Part shown: in pieces, positions 1-5,676 of the stretch
How the letters are laid out: every line of letters begins with the position of its first letter
Position numbering within the stretch: position 1 is the first letter of the stretch
From: an uncultured Lachnospiraceae bacterium
Lineage (GTDB): Bacteria > Bacillota_A > Clostridia > Lachnospirales > Lachnospiraceae
Reading direction: 5' to 3'
NCBI GenBank assembly: GCA_902795985.1
Contig: CADBNG010000490.1
Span: forward strand, 1-8,001
DNA: 8,001 nt
The notes under the pieces: generated by a model
What the model was told of the DNA's origin: nothing
What the model saw: the letters and a program-made list of their open reading frames with translations, nothing else
The model's database searches: none
Program-made: the position numbers and the translations under genes

Positions 1-272
1 AGGACCGACGCGCCGCAGAAGCTGCAGAAGGTCGCTGCCGTATCCGAAGTGCTGATCAGCTCGCCGCCGCACTGGGGACAGGTAAAAACCGTAGCCCGAT
101 AATACTTCTCGTCCTCTTCCGGCTCGAAAGCATTCTCATGCTCATCGGCTTTGACACCTTTCTTTTCATCAAACTCCTCCACGGTGAATTCGCTGTCGCA
201 ATACCCGCAGACAAGTTTCTGTTTTTCGGGGGAGAAAACCATTTCTCCCCCGCAGTTGGGACATCTGTACAT
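1..272 (-). CDS. Double zinc-ribbon (TFIIB-type) protein, 3' end outside window
   Basis: About 90 residues are visible from the start codon at 272; the reading frame is still open at the left edge, so the C-terminus is missing. Two four-cysteine ribbons are clear: C4-x2-C7 with C22-x2-C25, and C65-x2-C68 with C83-x2-C86. They are separated by an acidic linker (roughly residues 32-56). The CPNCGGEM and CPQCGGEL knuckles are typical of small proteins annotated as TFIIB-type zinc ribbon or PriA-like zinc-binding proteins in Clostridia. An AAGGGG-like ribosome binding site lies just upstream. The gene follows the HerA-like ATPase gene on the same strand after 30 bp, so the two are probably co-transcribed. 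The ribbons predict binding of zinc and perhaps of nucleic acid or protein, but no reaction can be assigned. The frame and zinc sites are certain; the function is not. Confidence 0.85.
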   Translation of the reverse strand, partial: MYRCPNCGGEMVFSPEKQKLVCGYCDSEFTVEEFDEKKGVKADEHENAFEPEEDEKYYRATVFTCPQCGGELISTSDTAATFCSFCGASV

Positions 273-302
273 CGAAATCCCCTTTCTTCAATCGTTACTG
301 GT

Positions 303-1898
303 TCAGCGCTTGTTTCCAAAAAGGCCCCGGATAATGGAATTCGTCCCGCTGCGCATCACTGAACTCAGCGCGTTGGTCGCGGCCCGTTTTGCCATGGTTC
401 CGGCACTGACTTTCTTTCCTCCGGTAATGGTATTGACCATGTTTGTACTGATGGATCGGGCAACGGAGGACGATGCGCTCGTTACCGCTCTCTGGGCGGT
501 TTTGCTGACGGCGGACTGTTTTTTCTTTGAAGATCTGGCCGCGGCTTTTTCCGCTGCTGCGGCTTCTTTCTCCAGCCGTGCTTCTTCCGCCAGGGCTGCC
601 TGTTCTTCCTCCATGGCCTGCCGGGCTCTCTCGATAATCTCAAAAGCGGATTCCCGGTCCACCGTTTCCCGGTATTTCAGTTCAAATTCATCGGCAGCGA
701 TAATCCGCTGTACGGCCTCTTCCGGGGCTGCGCCCATCATGCTCTGGGGCGGGAGCACCTTTGCGTTTTCAACAATTCCGGGGATGCCTTTATCATCCAG
801 GAAGCTGATAAGCGCTTCACCGGTTCCGAGAGCCGCAAGGGCTTCTTCGGTATTGAATGCCTCATTTGTACGGAAAGCTTTTGCCGCGGCGCGGATGCTC
901 TTCTGCTCCGCGGGAGTATAGGCGCGCAGGCCGTGCTGAATCCGGTTGGACAGCTGGGCCAGTACCGCATCGGGAATATCCGTCGGATTCTGCGTCACAA
1001 AATAAACGCCGACACCCTTGGAACGGATCAGCTTGATGACCTGCTCGATCTTCGCCACGAGTGCCTTCGGGGTATCCGTAAACAGGAAGTGAGCCTCATC
1101 GAAGAAAAAGACCATCCGGGGTTTGTCCAGGTCTCCGACCTCGGGAAGCTTCTCGTAAAGCTCCGTCAGCATCCACAGCAGGAAGGTGGAATAAACCGTG
1201 GGGCTCTGGATCAGACGGATGCTGGAAAGGATGTTGATATAGCCCCGGCCGGAGAGATCCGTGCGGATCCAGTCCGTGATATCCAGTTCCGGCTCACCGA
1301 AGATACCTTCCCCATGCTCCTGTTCATACGCAAGGAGCGCTCTCTGGATGGCGCCGATGCTGGCCGAACTGACGTTTCCGTAAAGATTGGTATATTCCTG
1401 ACGGTTTTCGCCGACGAACTGGAGCATGGCCCGCAGATCCTTCAGATCCAGAAGAAGAAGGCCCTGGTCATCCGCTGCCTTAAAGACGATATTCAGTACG
1501 CCCTGCTGAACTTCGGTCAGGTTGAACAGTTTGGAAAGGAGCATAGGGCCGAGGCCGGAAACCGTCACCCGGACCGGATGGCCCTGTTCCCCGAAAATAT
1601 CCCAGAAACGGACCGGATAGGATTTGAATTCAAACCCGGTCATGCCGAAACGTTCGATGCGGTTTCTCATATCTTCCGTATCGGCTCCCGGCTGACACAT
1701 TCCGGAAAGGTCTCCCTTTACGTCACTGAAGAAGACCGGAACGCCCATGTCGGAGAAGGATTCCGCAAGCACTTTCATGGTAATCGTTTTGCCGGTACCG
1801 GTAGCCCCGGCAATAATTCCGTGGCGGTTGGCCATCTGCGGGAGCAGATAGAGTTCCTTATCGGAGTTTGCAGCCCAGATTTTTCCGTCTTTGTACAT
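303..1898 (-). CDS. HerA/YjgR-like (DUF853) P-loop ATPase
   Basis: A 531-residue cytosolic protein with no signal peptide or membrane segment. The Walker A loop GATGTGKT is at residues 31-38. Walker B, a hydrophobic strand ending in DEAH, is at about 262-270. A sensor-like VTQNP motif is at 301-305 and candidate arginine-finger residues lie in SNRIQHGLR (317-325). The order and spacing match the DUF853/YjgR branch of the HerA-FtsK superfamily, whose members are predicted ring-forming motor ATPases; the cellular role of YjgR is poorly known. Residues about 395-460 form a charged, alanine-rich helix that is probably a coiled coil, followed by a basic tail ending near GLFGNKR. The start at 1898 is supported by an AGAGAGGT ribosome binding site a few bases upstream and by the annotated family beginning near the P-loop. 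It is divergent from dapA and is followed after 30 bp by the zinc-ribbon gene. No NurA, SIR2 or other defence partner is visible in the window. Confidence 0.9.
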   Translation of the reverse strand: MYKDGKIWAANSDKELYLLPQMANRHGIIAGATGTGKTITMKVLAESFSDMGVPVFFSDVKGDLSGMCQPGADTEDMRNRIERFGMTGFEFKSYPVRFWDIFGEQGHPVRVTVSGLGPMLLSKLFNLTEVQQGVLNIVFKAADDQGLLLLDLKDLRAMLQFVGENRQEYTNLYGNVSSASIGAIQRALLAYEQEHGEGIFGEPELDITDWIRTDLSGRGYINILSSIRLIQSPTVYSTFLLWMLTELYEKLPEVGDLDKPRMVFFFDEAHFLFTDTPKALVAKIEQVIKLIRSKGVGVYFVTQNPTDIPDAVLAQLSNRIQHGLRAYTPAEQKSIRAAAKAFRTNEAFNTEEALAALGTGEALISFLDDKGIPGIVENAKVLPPQSMMGAAPEEAVQRIIAADEFELKYRETVDRESAFEIIERARQAMEEEQAALAEEARLEKEAAAAEKAAARSSKKKQSAVSKTAQRAVTSASSSVARSISTNMVNTITGGKKVSAGTMAKRAATNALSSVMRSGTNSIIRGLFGNKR

Positions 1899-1970
1899 AA
1901 GAATACCTCTCTTTGCGTTATGCTTTTCGTACTGCTGAAACGGTGAAAGCTCCGTTTATTATCTTTCCCG

Positions 1971-1999
1971 ATTATACACCGAATACAGAGCGTTGTACA
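1971..1999 (-). promoter_or_regulatory. Sigma-A-like promoter for the HerA-like ATPase gene
   Basis: Read on the minus strand, TGTACA (1994-1999, 4 of 6 to TTGACA) is followed after 17 bp by a perfect TATAAT (1971-1976). The predicted transcription start is near 1964, giving a leader of about 65 nt. That leader contains a 6-bp hairpin, AAACGG (1938-1943) with CCGTTT (1952-1957). The promoter is a sequence match only. Confidence 0.65.
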
Positions 2000-2074
2000 G
2001 AAAGAACAATCCGGTGCCGCCGGTCCTTTTGCGCATCTTTTTCGATTTTCCGCTTTACTACGGTAAATTTTTTC

Positions 2075-2103
2075 TGGACATATCGGGAAGGATAGGATAT
2101 TAT
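2075..2103 (+). promoter_or_regulatory. Sigma-A-like promoter for dapA-dapB
   Basis: TGGACA (2075-2080, 5 of 6 to TTGACA), a 17-bp spacer and TATTAT (2098-2103, 5 of 6 to TATAAT). The predicted start is near 2110, leaving a leader of only about 44 nt. That is too short for a lysine riboswitch or a T-box. A direct repeat TAGAAC (2113-2118 and 2123-2128, 10-bp period) lies just inside the transcript. Confidence 0.7.
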
Positions 2104-2143
2104 TTTTGTTTATAGAACCCTTTAGAACAAAACTAGACCGAAC

Positions 2144-2148
2144 GGAGG
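2144..2148 (+). promoter_or_regulatory. Ribosome binding site that fixes the dapA start
   Basis: GGAGG lies 5 nt before the ATG at 2154. The longer frame, opening at 2106, begins at the predicted transcription start and has no Shine-Dalgarno sequence. The 2154 start also places the catalytic residues exactly four positions after their E. coli DapA counterparts. Confidence 0.8.
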
Positions 2149-2153
2149 ATCTC

Positions 2154-3041
2154 ATGGCAGCAAAACCCATTTTCCGCGGCGCAGCAACCGCGCTTATTAC
2201 CCCTCTTACCGAGCAGGGCGTCGACTACGAAGCCTTTGGCCGTCTGATCGACTGGCAGATTGAAAAAGGAATCGACGGACTCGTCATCGCCGGCACCTCC
2301 GGTGAAGGCAGCACTCTTTCCGATGAAGAACACCGCGACGTGCTGAAGTACGCAATCGAACGGATTGCCGGACGGGTTCCCGCAATCGCCGGAACCGGGT
2401 CCAACGATACCGCTTACGCAATTTCCCTGACACGGTATGCCAATGAACTGCACTATGACGGCATGCTTGTCGTGACCCCGTACTATAATAAAGCGACCCA
2501 GAAGGGCCTTGTCGCCATGTTCAACGCCATTGCGGAAGTATCCGACGTTCCGATCGTTGCCTATAACGTTCCGTCAAGAACCGGCTGCAATATCGAGCCC
2601 GCCACTTATGTGGAGCTCTCCAAAAACCCGAAGATCTCCTGCATTAAAGAAGCCAACAGCGACATTTCCAAAATTGTCGAAACTTTCTCGCTGGTCGGTG
2701 ATAAAATGAGCATTTACTCCGGCAACGACGATCAAATTGTTCCCCTTCTTTCCATGGGAGGCTGCGGGGTAATCTCTGTTCTGTCCAACCTGATGCCGGC
2801 CGAAACCTCCCTTCTGTGCAAAAAGTTTTTCGACGGCGACGTCGCGGGCAGCGCGAAAATGCAGTGCGATCTTCTTCCGCTCATCAACGCCCTTTTCTGC
2901 GAAGTGAACCCGATCCCCGTTAAGGCCGCCATGGCTGCCATGGGCTTTTGCGAGAACTACGTCCGTCTCCCGCTTACCGTTATGGAAAAAGCGCATGAGG
3001 AACGTCTTCTGGAACTGATGAGGGAACAGAAGCTGATCTGA
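2154..3041 (+). CDS. dapA: 4-hydroxy-tetrahydrodipicolinate synthase
   Basis: A 295-residue cytosolic TIM-barrel aldolase, normal length for the family. It condenses pyruvate with aspartate semialdehyde, the first committed step towards diaminopimelate and lysine. The Schiff-base lysine is K165 in CIKEAN. The proton-relay residues are T48, Y111 and Y137, and R142 in YNVPSRTG is the substrate-carboxylate arginine; all sit at E. coli position plus four. The pyruvate loop reads GTSGEG (47-52) instead of the commoner GTTGES, a conservative Thr-to-Ser change next to the essential T48 and a Gly where Ser is usual. The gene starts from its own promoter at 2075-2103 and is followed by dapB on the same strand, 89 nt after its stop. 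No terminator is evident between them, so they probably share a transcript. Other members of this aldolase family (N-acetylneuraminate or keto-deoxy acid lyases) are less likely given the dapB neighbour. Confidence 0.95.
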   Translation: MAAKPIFRGAATALITPLTEQGVDYEAFGRLIDWQIEKGIDGLVIAGTSGEGSTLSDEEHRDVLKYAIERIAGRVPAIAGTGSNDTAYAISLTRYANELHYDGMLVVTPYYNKATQKGLVAMFNAIAEVSDVPIVAYNVPSRTGCNIEPATYVELSKNPKISCIKEANSDISKIVETFSLVGDKMSIYSGNDDQIVPLLSMGGCGVISVLSNLMPAETSLLCKKFFDGDVAGSAKMQCDLLPLINALFCEVNPIPVKAAMAAMGFCENYVRLPLTVMEKAHEERLLELMREQKLI

Positions 3042-3057
3042 TCTTTGTTTTTTGCCC

Positions 3058-3103
3058 GTCCGCAGCGAAACAGCAATCCGGCTGACGCACAGCTGCTGCG
3101 GGC
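3058..3103 (+). other. Possible intercistronic RNA fold between dapA and dapB
   Basis: The 89-nt gap can pair as GTCCGCAGC (3058-3066) with GCTGCGGGC (3095-3103), 9 bp including one G-U, enclosing a small hairpin CAGC (3071-3074) with GCTG (3081-3084). The structure ends 15 nt before the dapB Shine-Dalgarno, so it could affect dapB translation or RNA stability. No U-tract follows, so it is not a terminator. Folding was judged by eye. Confidence 0.3.
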
Positions 3104-3118
3104 CGTCCACCAATGAAC

Positions 3119-3123
3119 AGGAG
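3119..3123 (+). promoter_or_regulatory. Ribosome binding site that fixes the dapB start
   Basis: AGGAG is followed by a 7-nt spacer and the ATG at 3131. A longer in-frame ATG at 3113 would place this Shine-Dalgarno inside the coding sequence and add six residues ahead of the Rossmann strand, so 3131 is preferred. Confidence 0.8.
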
Positions 3124-3130
3124 TTATGTT

Positions 3131-3880
3131 ATGAATATTCTTTTATCCGGCTGCTGCGGACACATGGGAAAAGAAGTCGCCGCTGCCGCCAGTAATTTAT
3201 ACACCGACCGGATCATTACCTGCGGCGTGGATGCCATGAATGACGGAAGCTGTCCTTTCCCGGTTGCGGAAAGCTTTGACCAGGCCGAAACGAACGTCGA
3301 CGTGATTATCGATTTTTCCCATCATTCCTGTACTCCGGCTCTGACATCCTTTGCCGTCCGTCATAAAATCCCGCTGGTTCTCGCGACCACCGGTCAGACT
3401 GATGAAGAAAAGAAAATGATCGAGGACGCCTCGAAGGAAATCCCCCTTTTCTTCACCACCAACTACTCGATGGGAGTGGCCATCCTGATCGAAGCCGCGA
3501 AAAAGATTGCCAAAGCCCTTCCCGAGGCCGAAGTGGAAATTATAGAGAAACATCATAACCGTAAGATCGACGCGCCGAGCGGAACGGCTCTCTCCCTCGC
3601 GGAAGCCATTGCCGACGTCCGCCCCGGTTCGGAAATCGTCTGCGGCCGAAGCGGAGGGAACTGCAAACGCAAACCGAATGAAATCAGCATCTGCTCTGTG
3701 CGCATGGGCAATATTGTCGGCGAACACGAAGTTCTGATCGGGACTCCGAGCCAGACCATATCCATCAAGCACGAAGCCTACAGCCGTTCCCTTTTTGCCG
3801 AAGGCGCCCTTTCCGCCGCCGGTTTCCTGGTAAATCAGAAGCCCGGTCTGTACACTATGAATGACCTGGTTTCATTCTGA
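3131..3880 (+). CDS. dapB: 4-hydroxy-tetrahydrodipicolinate reductase
   Basis: A 249-residue cytosolic NAD(P)H-dependent reductase acting directly after DapA in the diaminopimelate/lysine pathway. The N-terminal Rossmann glycine motif is GCCGHMG (7-13), with D34 at the end of the second strand where cofactor preference is set. IDFS (60-63) and ATTG (85-88) line the cofactor pocket. The C-terminal substrate domain carries EKHHNRKIDAPSGTA (139-153), in which H141 and K145 correspond to the catalytic H159 and K163 of E. coli DapB. Length is ordinary for Clostridia. It lies downstream of dapA and upstream of the 3908-3947 terminator, forming a two-gene unit. No key residue is missing. Confidence 0.95.
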   Translation: MNILLSGCCGHMGKEVAAAASNLYTDRIITCGVDAMNDGSCPFPVAESFDQAETNVDVIIDFSHHSCTPALTSFAVRHKIPLVLATTGQTDEEKKMIEDASKEIPLFFTTNYSMGVAILIEAAKKIAKALPEAEVEIIEKHHNRKIDAPSGTALSLAEAIADVRPGSEIVCGRSGGNCKRKPNEISICSVRMGNIVGEHEVLIGTPSQTISIKHEAYSRSLFAEGALSAAGFLVNQKPGLYTMNDLVSF

Positions 3881-3907
3881 TTTACGTTTTTCCTCAGAAA
3901 GACAGCT

Positions 3908-3947
3908 AAAAGGACTGTTTCCGCTATGATGTGGAAACAGTCCTTTT
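3908..3947. terminator. Bidirectional intrinsic terminator between dapB and the 3D-domain gene
   Basis: A perfect 15-bp inverted repeat: the left arm at 3908-3922 begins AAAAGGACTG and the right arm at 3933-3947 ends CAGTCCTTTT, with a 10-nt loop. Both strands end in a four-U tract, so it can stop dapAB transcripts from the left and the convergent minus-strand gene from the right. A weaker 5-bp hairpin, CTCCT/AGGAG at 3954-3968 with a short U run on the minus strand, may assist for the latter. Confidence 0.85.
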
Positions 3948-3987
3948 CTCAAACTCCTTTTTCAGGAGCCGTACTTACCTTTGTAAT

Positions 3988-5391
3988 TCAGTTCACCAGA
4001 TAAACATCCGCGTATTGCAGACCAAACGCCAGCGCGTCATCGTGGCTGTCAAAGAAAATATCCACATGTCCGTATGCCGTTCCCCGGTCTTCCACTGTGT
4101 AGATATGTCCGTTGATCATCAGCTGTGTGCCGAATTCTATGTCGCCCATGGCCACCGTACGTCCGGCTGTTGCAAGGGTCCCGCTGGCAGTATAGCCCGT
4201 TGCGTAGGCTCCGCAGCACTGCGGGCAGGCGCAGTATGCCGTAAGAGTAAAGTTTCCAAGGAAGGTGAGATTCTCTTCCGATGAAGATTCTTCCGGCGTT
4301 TCCTCCGGCGTTTCTTCTTCCGTCTCCGGTTCGGACGGTTCCTCTTCCGGCTCTTCTTCTGTTTCCTGCTCTTCCGGTTCCGAAGCTTCTTCCGGTTCTG
4401 CGGATTCCGGAGTCTCCTCCGGTTCCGCTGGTTCAGGCTGCGGTTCTTGTACCGGTTCCGGATCAGCGGATTCCGTTTCTTCCGCCGCCGGTTCTTCCAC
4501 CGGTTCCTGAGGCGCCGGCTCTGTTTCATTATTCAGTGCCGGTTCCGCATCGTCTGTTTCTCCGGCAAACTGCTGCGCGGCGGCTTCCGCCGCAGCGGCC
4601 GCTTCCGCTTCCTGCTGGGCCCGCAGAGCGGCTTCCGCCTCATACTGCTGGCGCAGAAGCTCATTCATCCGTTCCTCCTGGGCACGGAGTTCCTCCAGGA
4701 TCGCTCCCTGTTCCGCCTCGGCGCCGTCCAGCTCCATAATATAACCTTCCATATCGTTATAGGCGGCCTGATAGAGTTCCTGAAGCAATGTCTTGCGTTC
4801 GGTCAGTTCCTTCTGAATGCCGGTCAGTTCCGCTTCTTCCTGCACGAGCTGATTCTCCCGCTCCCGGATGGAAGCAAGGGTTTCCTCATAGGATGCAAGC
4901 ATCTCCCTGTCATAACGGGTAATAGCGGAATAATTCTCGGCCCGGTTCAGCGCTTCCGTAAAGCTGTCCGCGGAAAGAATGGAAACCAGCGTTCCGGTAG
5001 AGATCCCGTTTTCGTACAGATACTGGATCCGTATTTTCATCTCATCGTACTGGCGGTCCGCTTCCGTCTGCATCTGGTCCAGTTCCTGACGGATTGTGCT
5101 GAGTTCCGACTGTTTTTCCGCCAGTGTCTGGCCTGTTGCGTCCAGTTCTCCGGTCAGTTCGGACATCTGGGAGGTAAGGGCCGTAAGATATTCTTCTCCG
5201 TTGTCCCGCTTTTCCTGCAGTTCCGCAATCCGGTCCTGCGTTGTCGCGAGACGGCTCTGTCCGTCCTCCTGTTCAATCTGAACCTGTTCAATTTCATCAC
5301 TTGTGGAATCGGCATAGACTGTCACTGCACACACTAAAACAAGCACTGACAGCAGCGCCGCAATTCTTTTTCCTTTCCATCCGGCTATCAT
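3988..5391 (-). CDS. Secreted coiled-coil (PcsB-like) and 3D-domain cell-wall protein
   Basis: A 467-residue exported protein, probably a peptidoglycan lytic or remodelling enzyme. Residues 1-27 are a signal peptide: basic start, hydrophobic core, likely cleavage after VYA. Residues about 33-260 are coiled coil. The stretch YLYENGISTGTLVSILSA (124-141) and the following helix resemble the N-terminal domain of PcsB/CwlO-type hydrolases. An alanine-rich end (262-272) leads into a very acidic Glu/Pro-rich linker at about 279-374. Residues 380-467 are a 3D domain with TAYCACPQCC (384-393), TASGTLATAGRTVAMGD, VEDRG and HVDIFF. D418, D435 and D444 are the likely namesake aspartates; D418 is offset relative to the usual VDP motif. 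3D domains share the double-psi barrel fold of MltA-type lytic transglycosylases. The start follows an AGAGGTG site inside a hairpin. The gene has its own promoter and a long structured leader. Enzymatic activity is inferred from the family. Confidence 0.88.
   Translation of the reverse strand: MIAGWKGKRIAALLSVLVLVCAVTVYADSTSDEIEQVQIEQEDGQSRLATTQDRIAELQEKRDNGEEYLTALTSQMSELTGELDATGQTLAEKQSELSTIRQELDQMQTEADRQYDEMKIRIQYLYENGISTGTLVSILSADSFTEALNRAENYSAITRYDREMLASYEETLASIRERENQLVQEEAELTGIQKELTERKTLLQELYQAAYNDMEGYIMELDGAEAEQGAILEELRAQEERMNELLRQQYEAEAALRAQQEAEAAAAAEAAAQQFAGETDDAEPALNNETEPAPQEPVEEPAAEETESADPEPVQEPQPEPAEPEETPESAEPEEASEPEEQETEEEPEEEPSEPETEEETPEETPEESSSEENLTFLGNFTLTAYCACPQCCGAYATGYTASGTLATAGRTVAMGDIEFGTQLMINGHIYTVEDRGTAYGHVDIFFDSHDDALAFGLQYADVYLVN
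4270..4557 (-). repeat. Low-complexity Glu/Pro coding repeat in the 3D-domain gene
   Basis: Codons for about residues 279-374 are dominated by Glu and Pro with some Ser, Thr and Ala. At 4292-4315 there is a near-exact 12-nt tandem duplication (unit TCCGGCGTTTCC on the plus strand) encoding repeated Glu-Thr-Pro-Glu. Many further copies of a TTCCGG/CCGGTT core occur. It is an extended acidic spacer, probably crossing the wall. Long open frames in other frames here are composition artefacts. Confidence 0.75.
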
Positions 5392-5556
5392 AAAATAACA
5401 CCTCTCGTGTTACCCCTCGATTCCATCTCTCCCCAGAAAATGGAACATGCCGGACCGAAGCGGTCCGCTCCCCGTGCTTTGGTGTCTTCTCCCTGCGGAT
5501 AAGCAGGTCCCTATTACAGAAACGTCAGCCTTTGAATCCAAGCTGACAGTTTCCAC
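5392..5556 (-). promoter_or_regulatory. Structured 5' leader of the 3D-domain gene; candidate riboswitch or cis-regulatory RNA of unknown class
   Basis: From the predicted transcription start (about 5554-5556) to the start codon, the minus-strand RNA contains five consecutive hairpins. (a) At the extreme 5' end, GAAAC/GUUUC plus GUCAGC/GCUGAC with one bulged U, spanning 5519-5553 (11 bp). (b) CCUGC/GCAGG, 5492-5507. (c) CGGACCG/CGGUCCG, 5451-5467. (d) UUCCAU+UUCU with AGAG+AUGGAA around a GGGG loop, 5421-5445 (10 bp, one bulge). (e) UAACAC/GUGUUA, 5396-5412, holding the Shine-Dalgarno. Purine-rich joiners such as GGGAGAAGACACC and GGGG lie between them. It lacks the GUAGGG and GUCAGCUAACCUCG signatures of the c-di-AMP (ydaO) riboswitch, the class expected before a wall hydrolase, and it is not a T-box. 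Pairings were found by eye. That it is a regulatory RNA is inference. Confidence 0.55.
5396..5412 (-). promoter_or_regulatory. Hairpin containing the Shine-Dalgarno of the 3D-domain gene
   Basis: UAACAC and GUGUUA form a 6-bp stem closing a GAGAG loop, followed by UUUU and the AUG at 5391. The likely ribosome binding site AGAGGUG spans the loop and the right arm, so formation of this stem would mask part of it. It could act as a translational switch driven by the upstream leader. The stem is A/U-rich and too weak to be a convincing terminator. Confidence 0.5.
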
Positions 5557-5561
5557 AAGCA

Positions 5562-5589
5562 ATTATACCATAAAGAAGCACAAATGCAA
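5562..5589 (-). promoter_or_regulatory. Sigma-A-like promoter for the 3D-domain gene, with AT-rich upstream element
   Basis: On the minus strand, a perfect TATAAT (5562-5567) is preceded after 16 bp by TTGCAT (5584-5589), a partial match to TTGACA. Upstream of the -35 lies a strongly A/T-rich stretch with A and T tracts (about 5590-5660) resembling an UP element, which could compensate for the imperfect -35. The predicted start is at 5554-5556. Confidence 0.65.
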
Positions 5590-5640
5590 ATATTATTTTA
5601 TTTTTCCGTAATATTTACGAAATATTTTTATCCTTATTTA

Positions 5641-5659
5641 AACATTTTCTTTAAATGTT
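5641..5659 (-). terminator. Possible weak terminator after the RsmF-like gene
   Basis: AACATTT (5641-5647) and AAATGTT (5653-5659) form a perfect 7-bp inverted repeat 17 nt past the stop codon. It is nearly all A/U and is followed by UAAAUAAGG rather than a U-tract, so termination would be inefficient and some read-through into the downstream gene is possible. A second AT-only inverted repeat, AATATTT/AAATATT, lies at 5610-5626. Confidence 0.3.
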
Positions 5660-5676
5660 ACACCATATATAGTCTG

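Noticed and set aside
1..1898. HerA-based defence system
   Set aside because: No SIR2, DUF4297, NurA or other effector is visible. The ATPase is of the YjgR/DUF853 type, and the surroundings are housekeeping genes.
933..1946. 337-codon open frame on the plus strand
   Set aside because: Lies opposite the HerA-like ATPase gene, which has clear motifs, ribosome binding site and promoter. The antisense frame has no recognisable domain.
2106..2153. N-terminal extension of DapA from an ATG-like start at 2106
   Set aside because: Falls at the predicted transcription start, lacks a Shine-Dalgarno and adds residues absent from the family; GGAGG supports 2154.
1899..2153. Small gene in the divergent intergenic region (for example the 60-codon frame from 1913)
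   Set aside because: The frame overlaps both divergent promoters, has no convincing ribosome binding site and has no recognisable sequence.
4137..4529. Very Arg/Lys-rich 130-codon frame on the minus strand
   Set aside because: Frame-shifted reading of the Glu/Pro linker; a composition artefact.
4447..5337. 296-codon open frame on the plus strand, opposite the 3D-domain gene
   Set aside because: Composition mirrors the coiled-coil and acidic linker codons read in reverse (rich in Arg and Phe). No ribosome binding site or family similarity.
5392..5556. c-di-AMP (ydaO/yuaA) riboswitch before the 3D-domain gene
   Set aside because: Gene context and length fit, but the GUAGGG, UUGGGGUGAAUC and GUCAGCUAACCUCG signatures are absent by eye. 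The GUCAGC present is part of a 5'-terminal hairpin and in the wrong order. Left as an unassigned leader.
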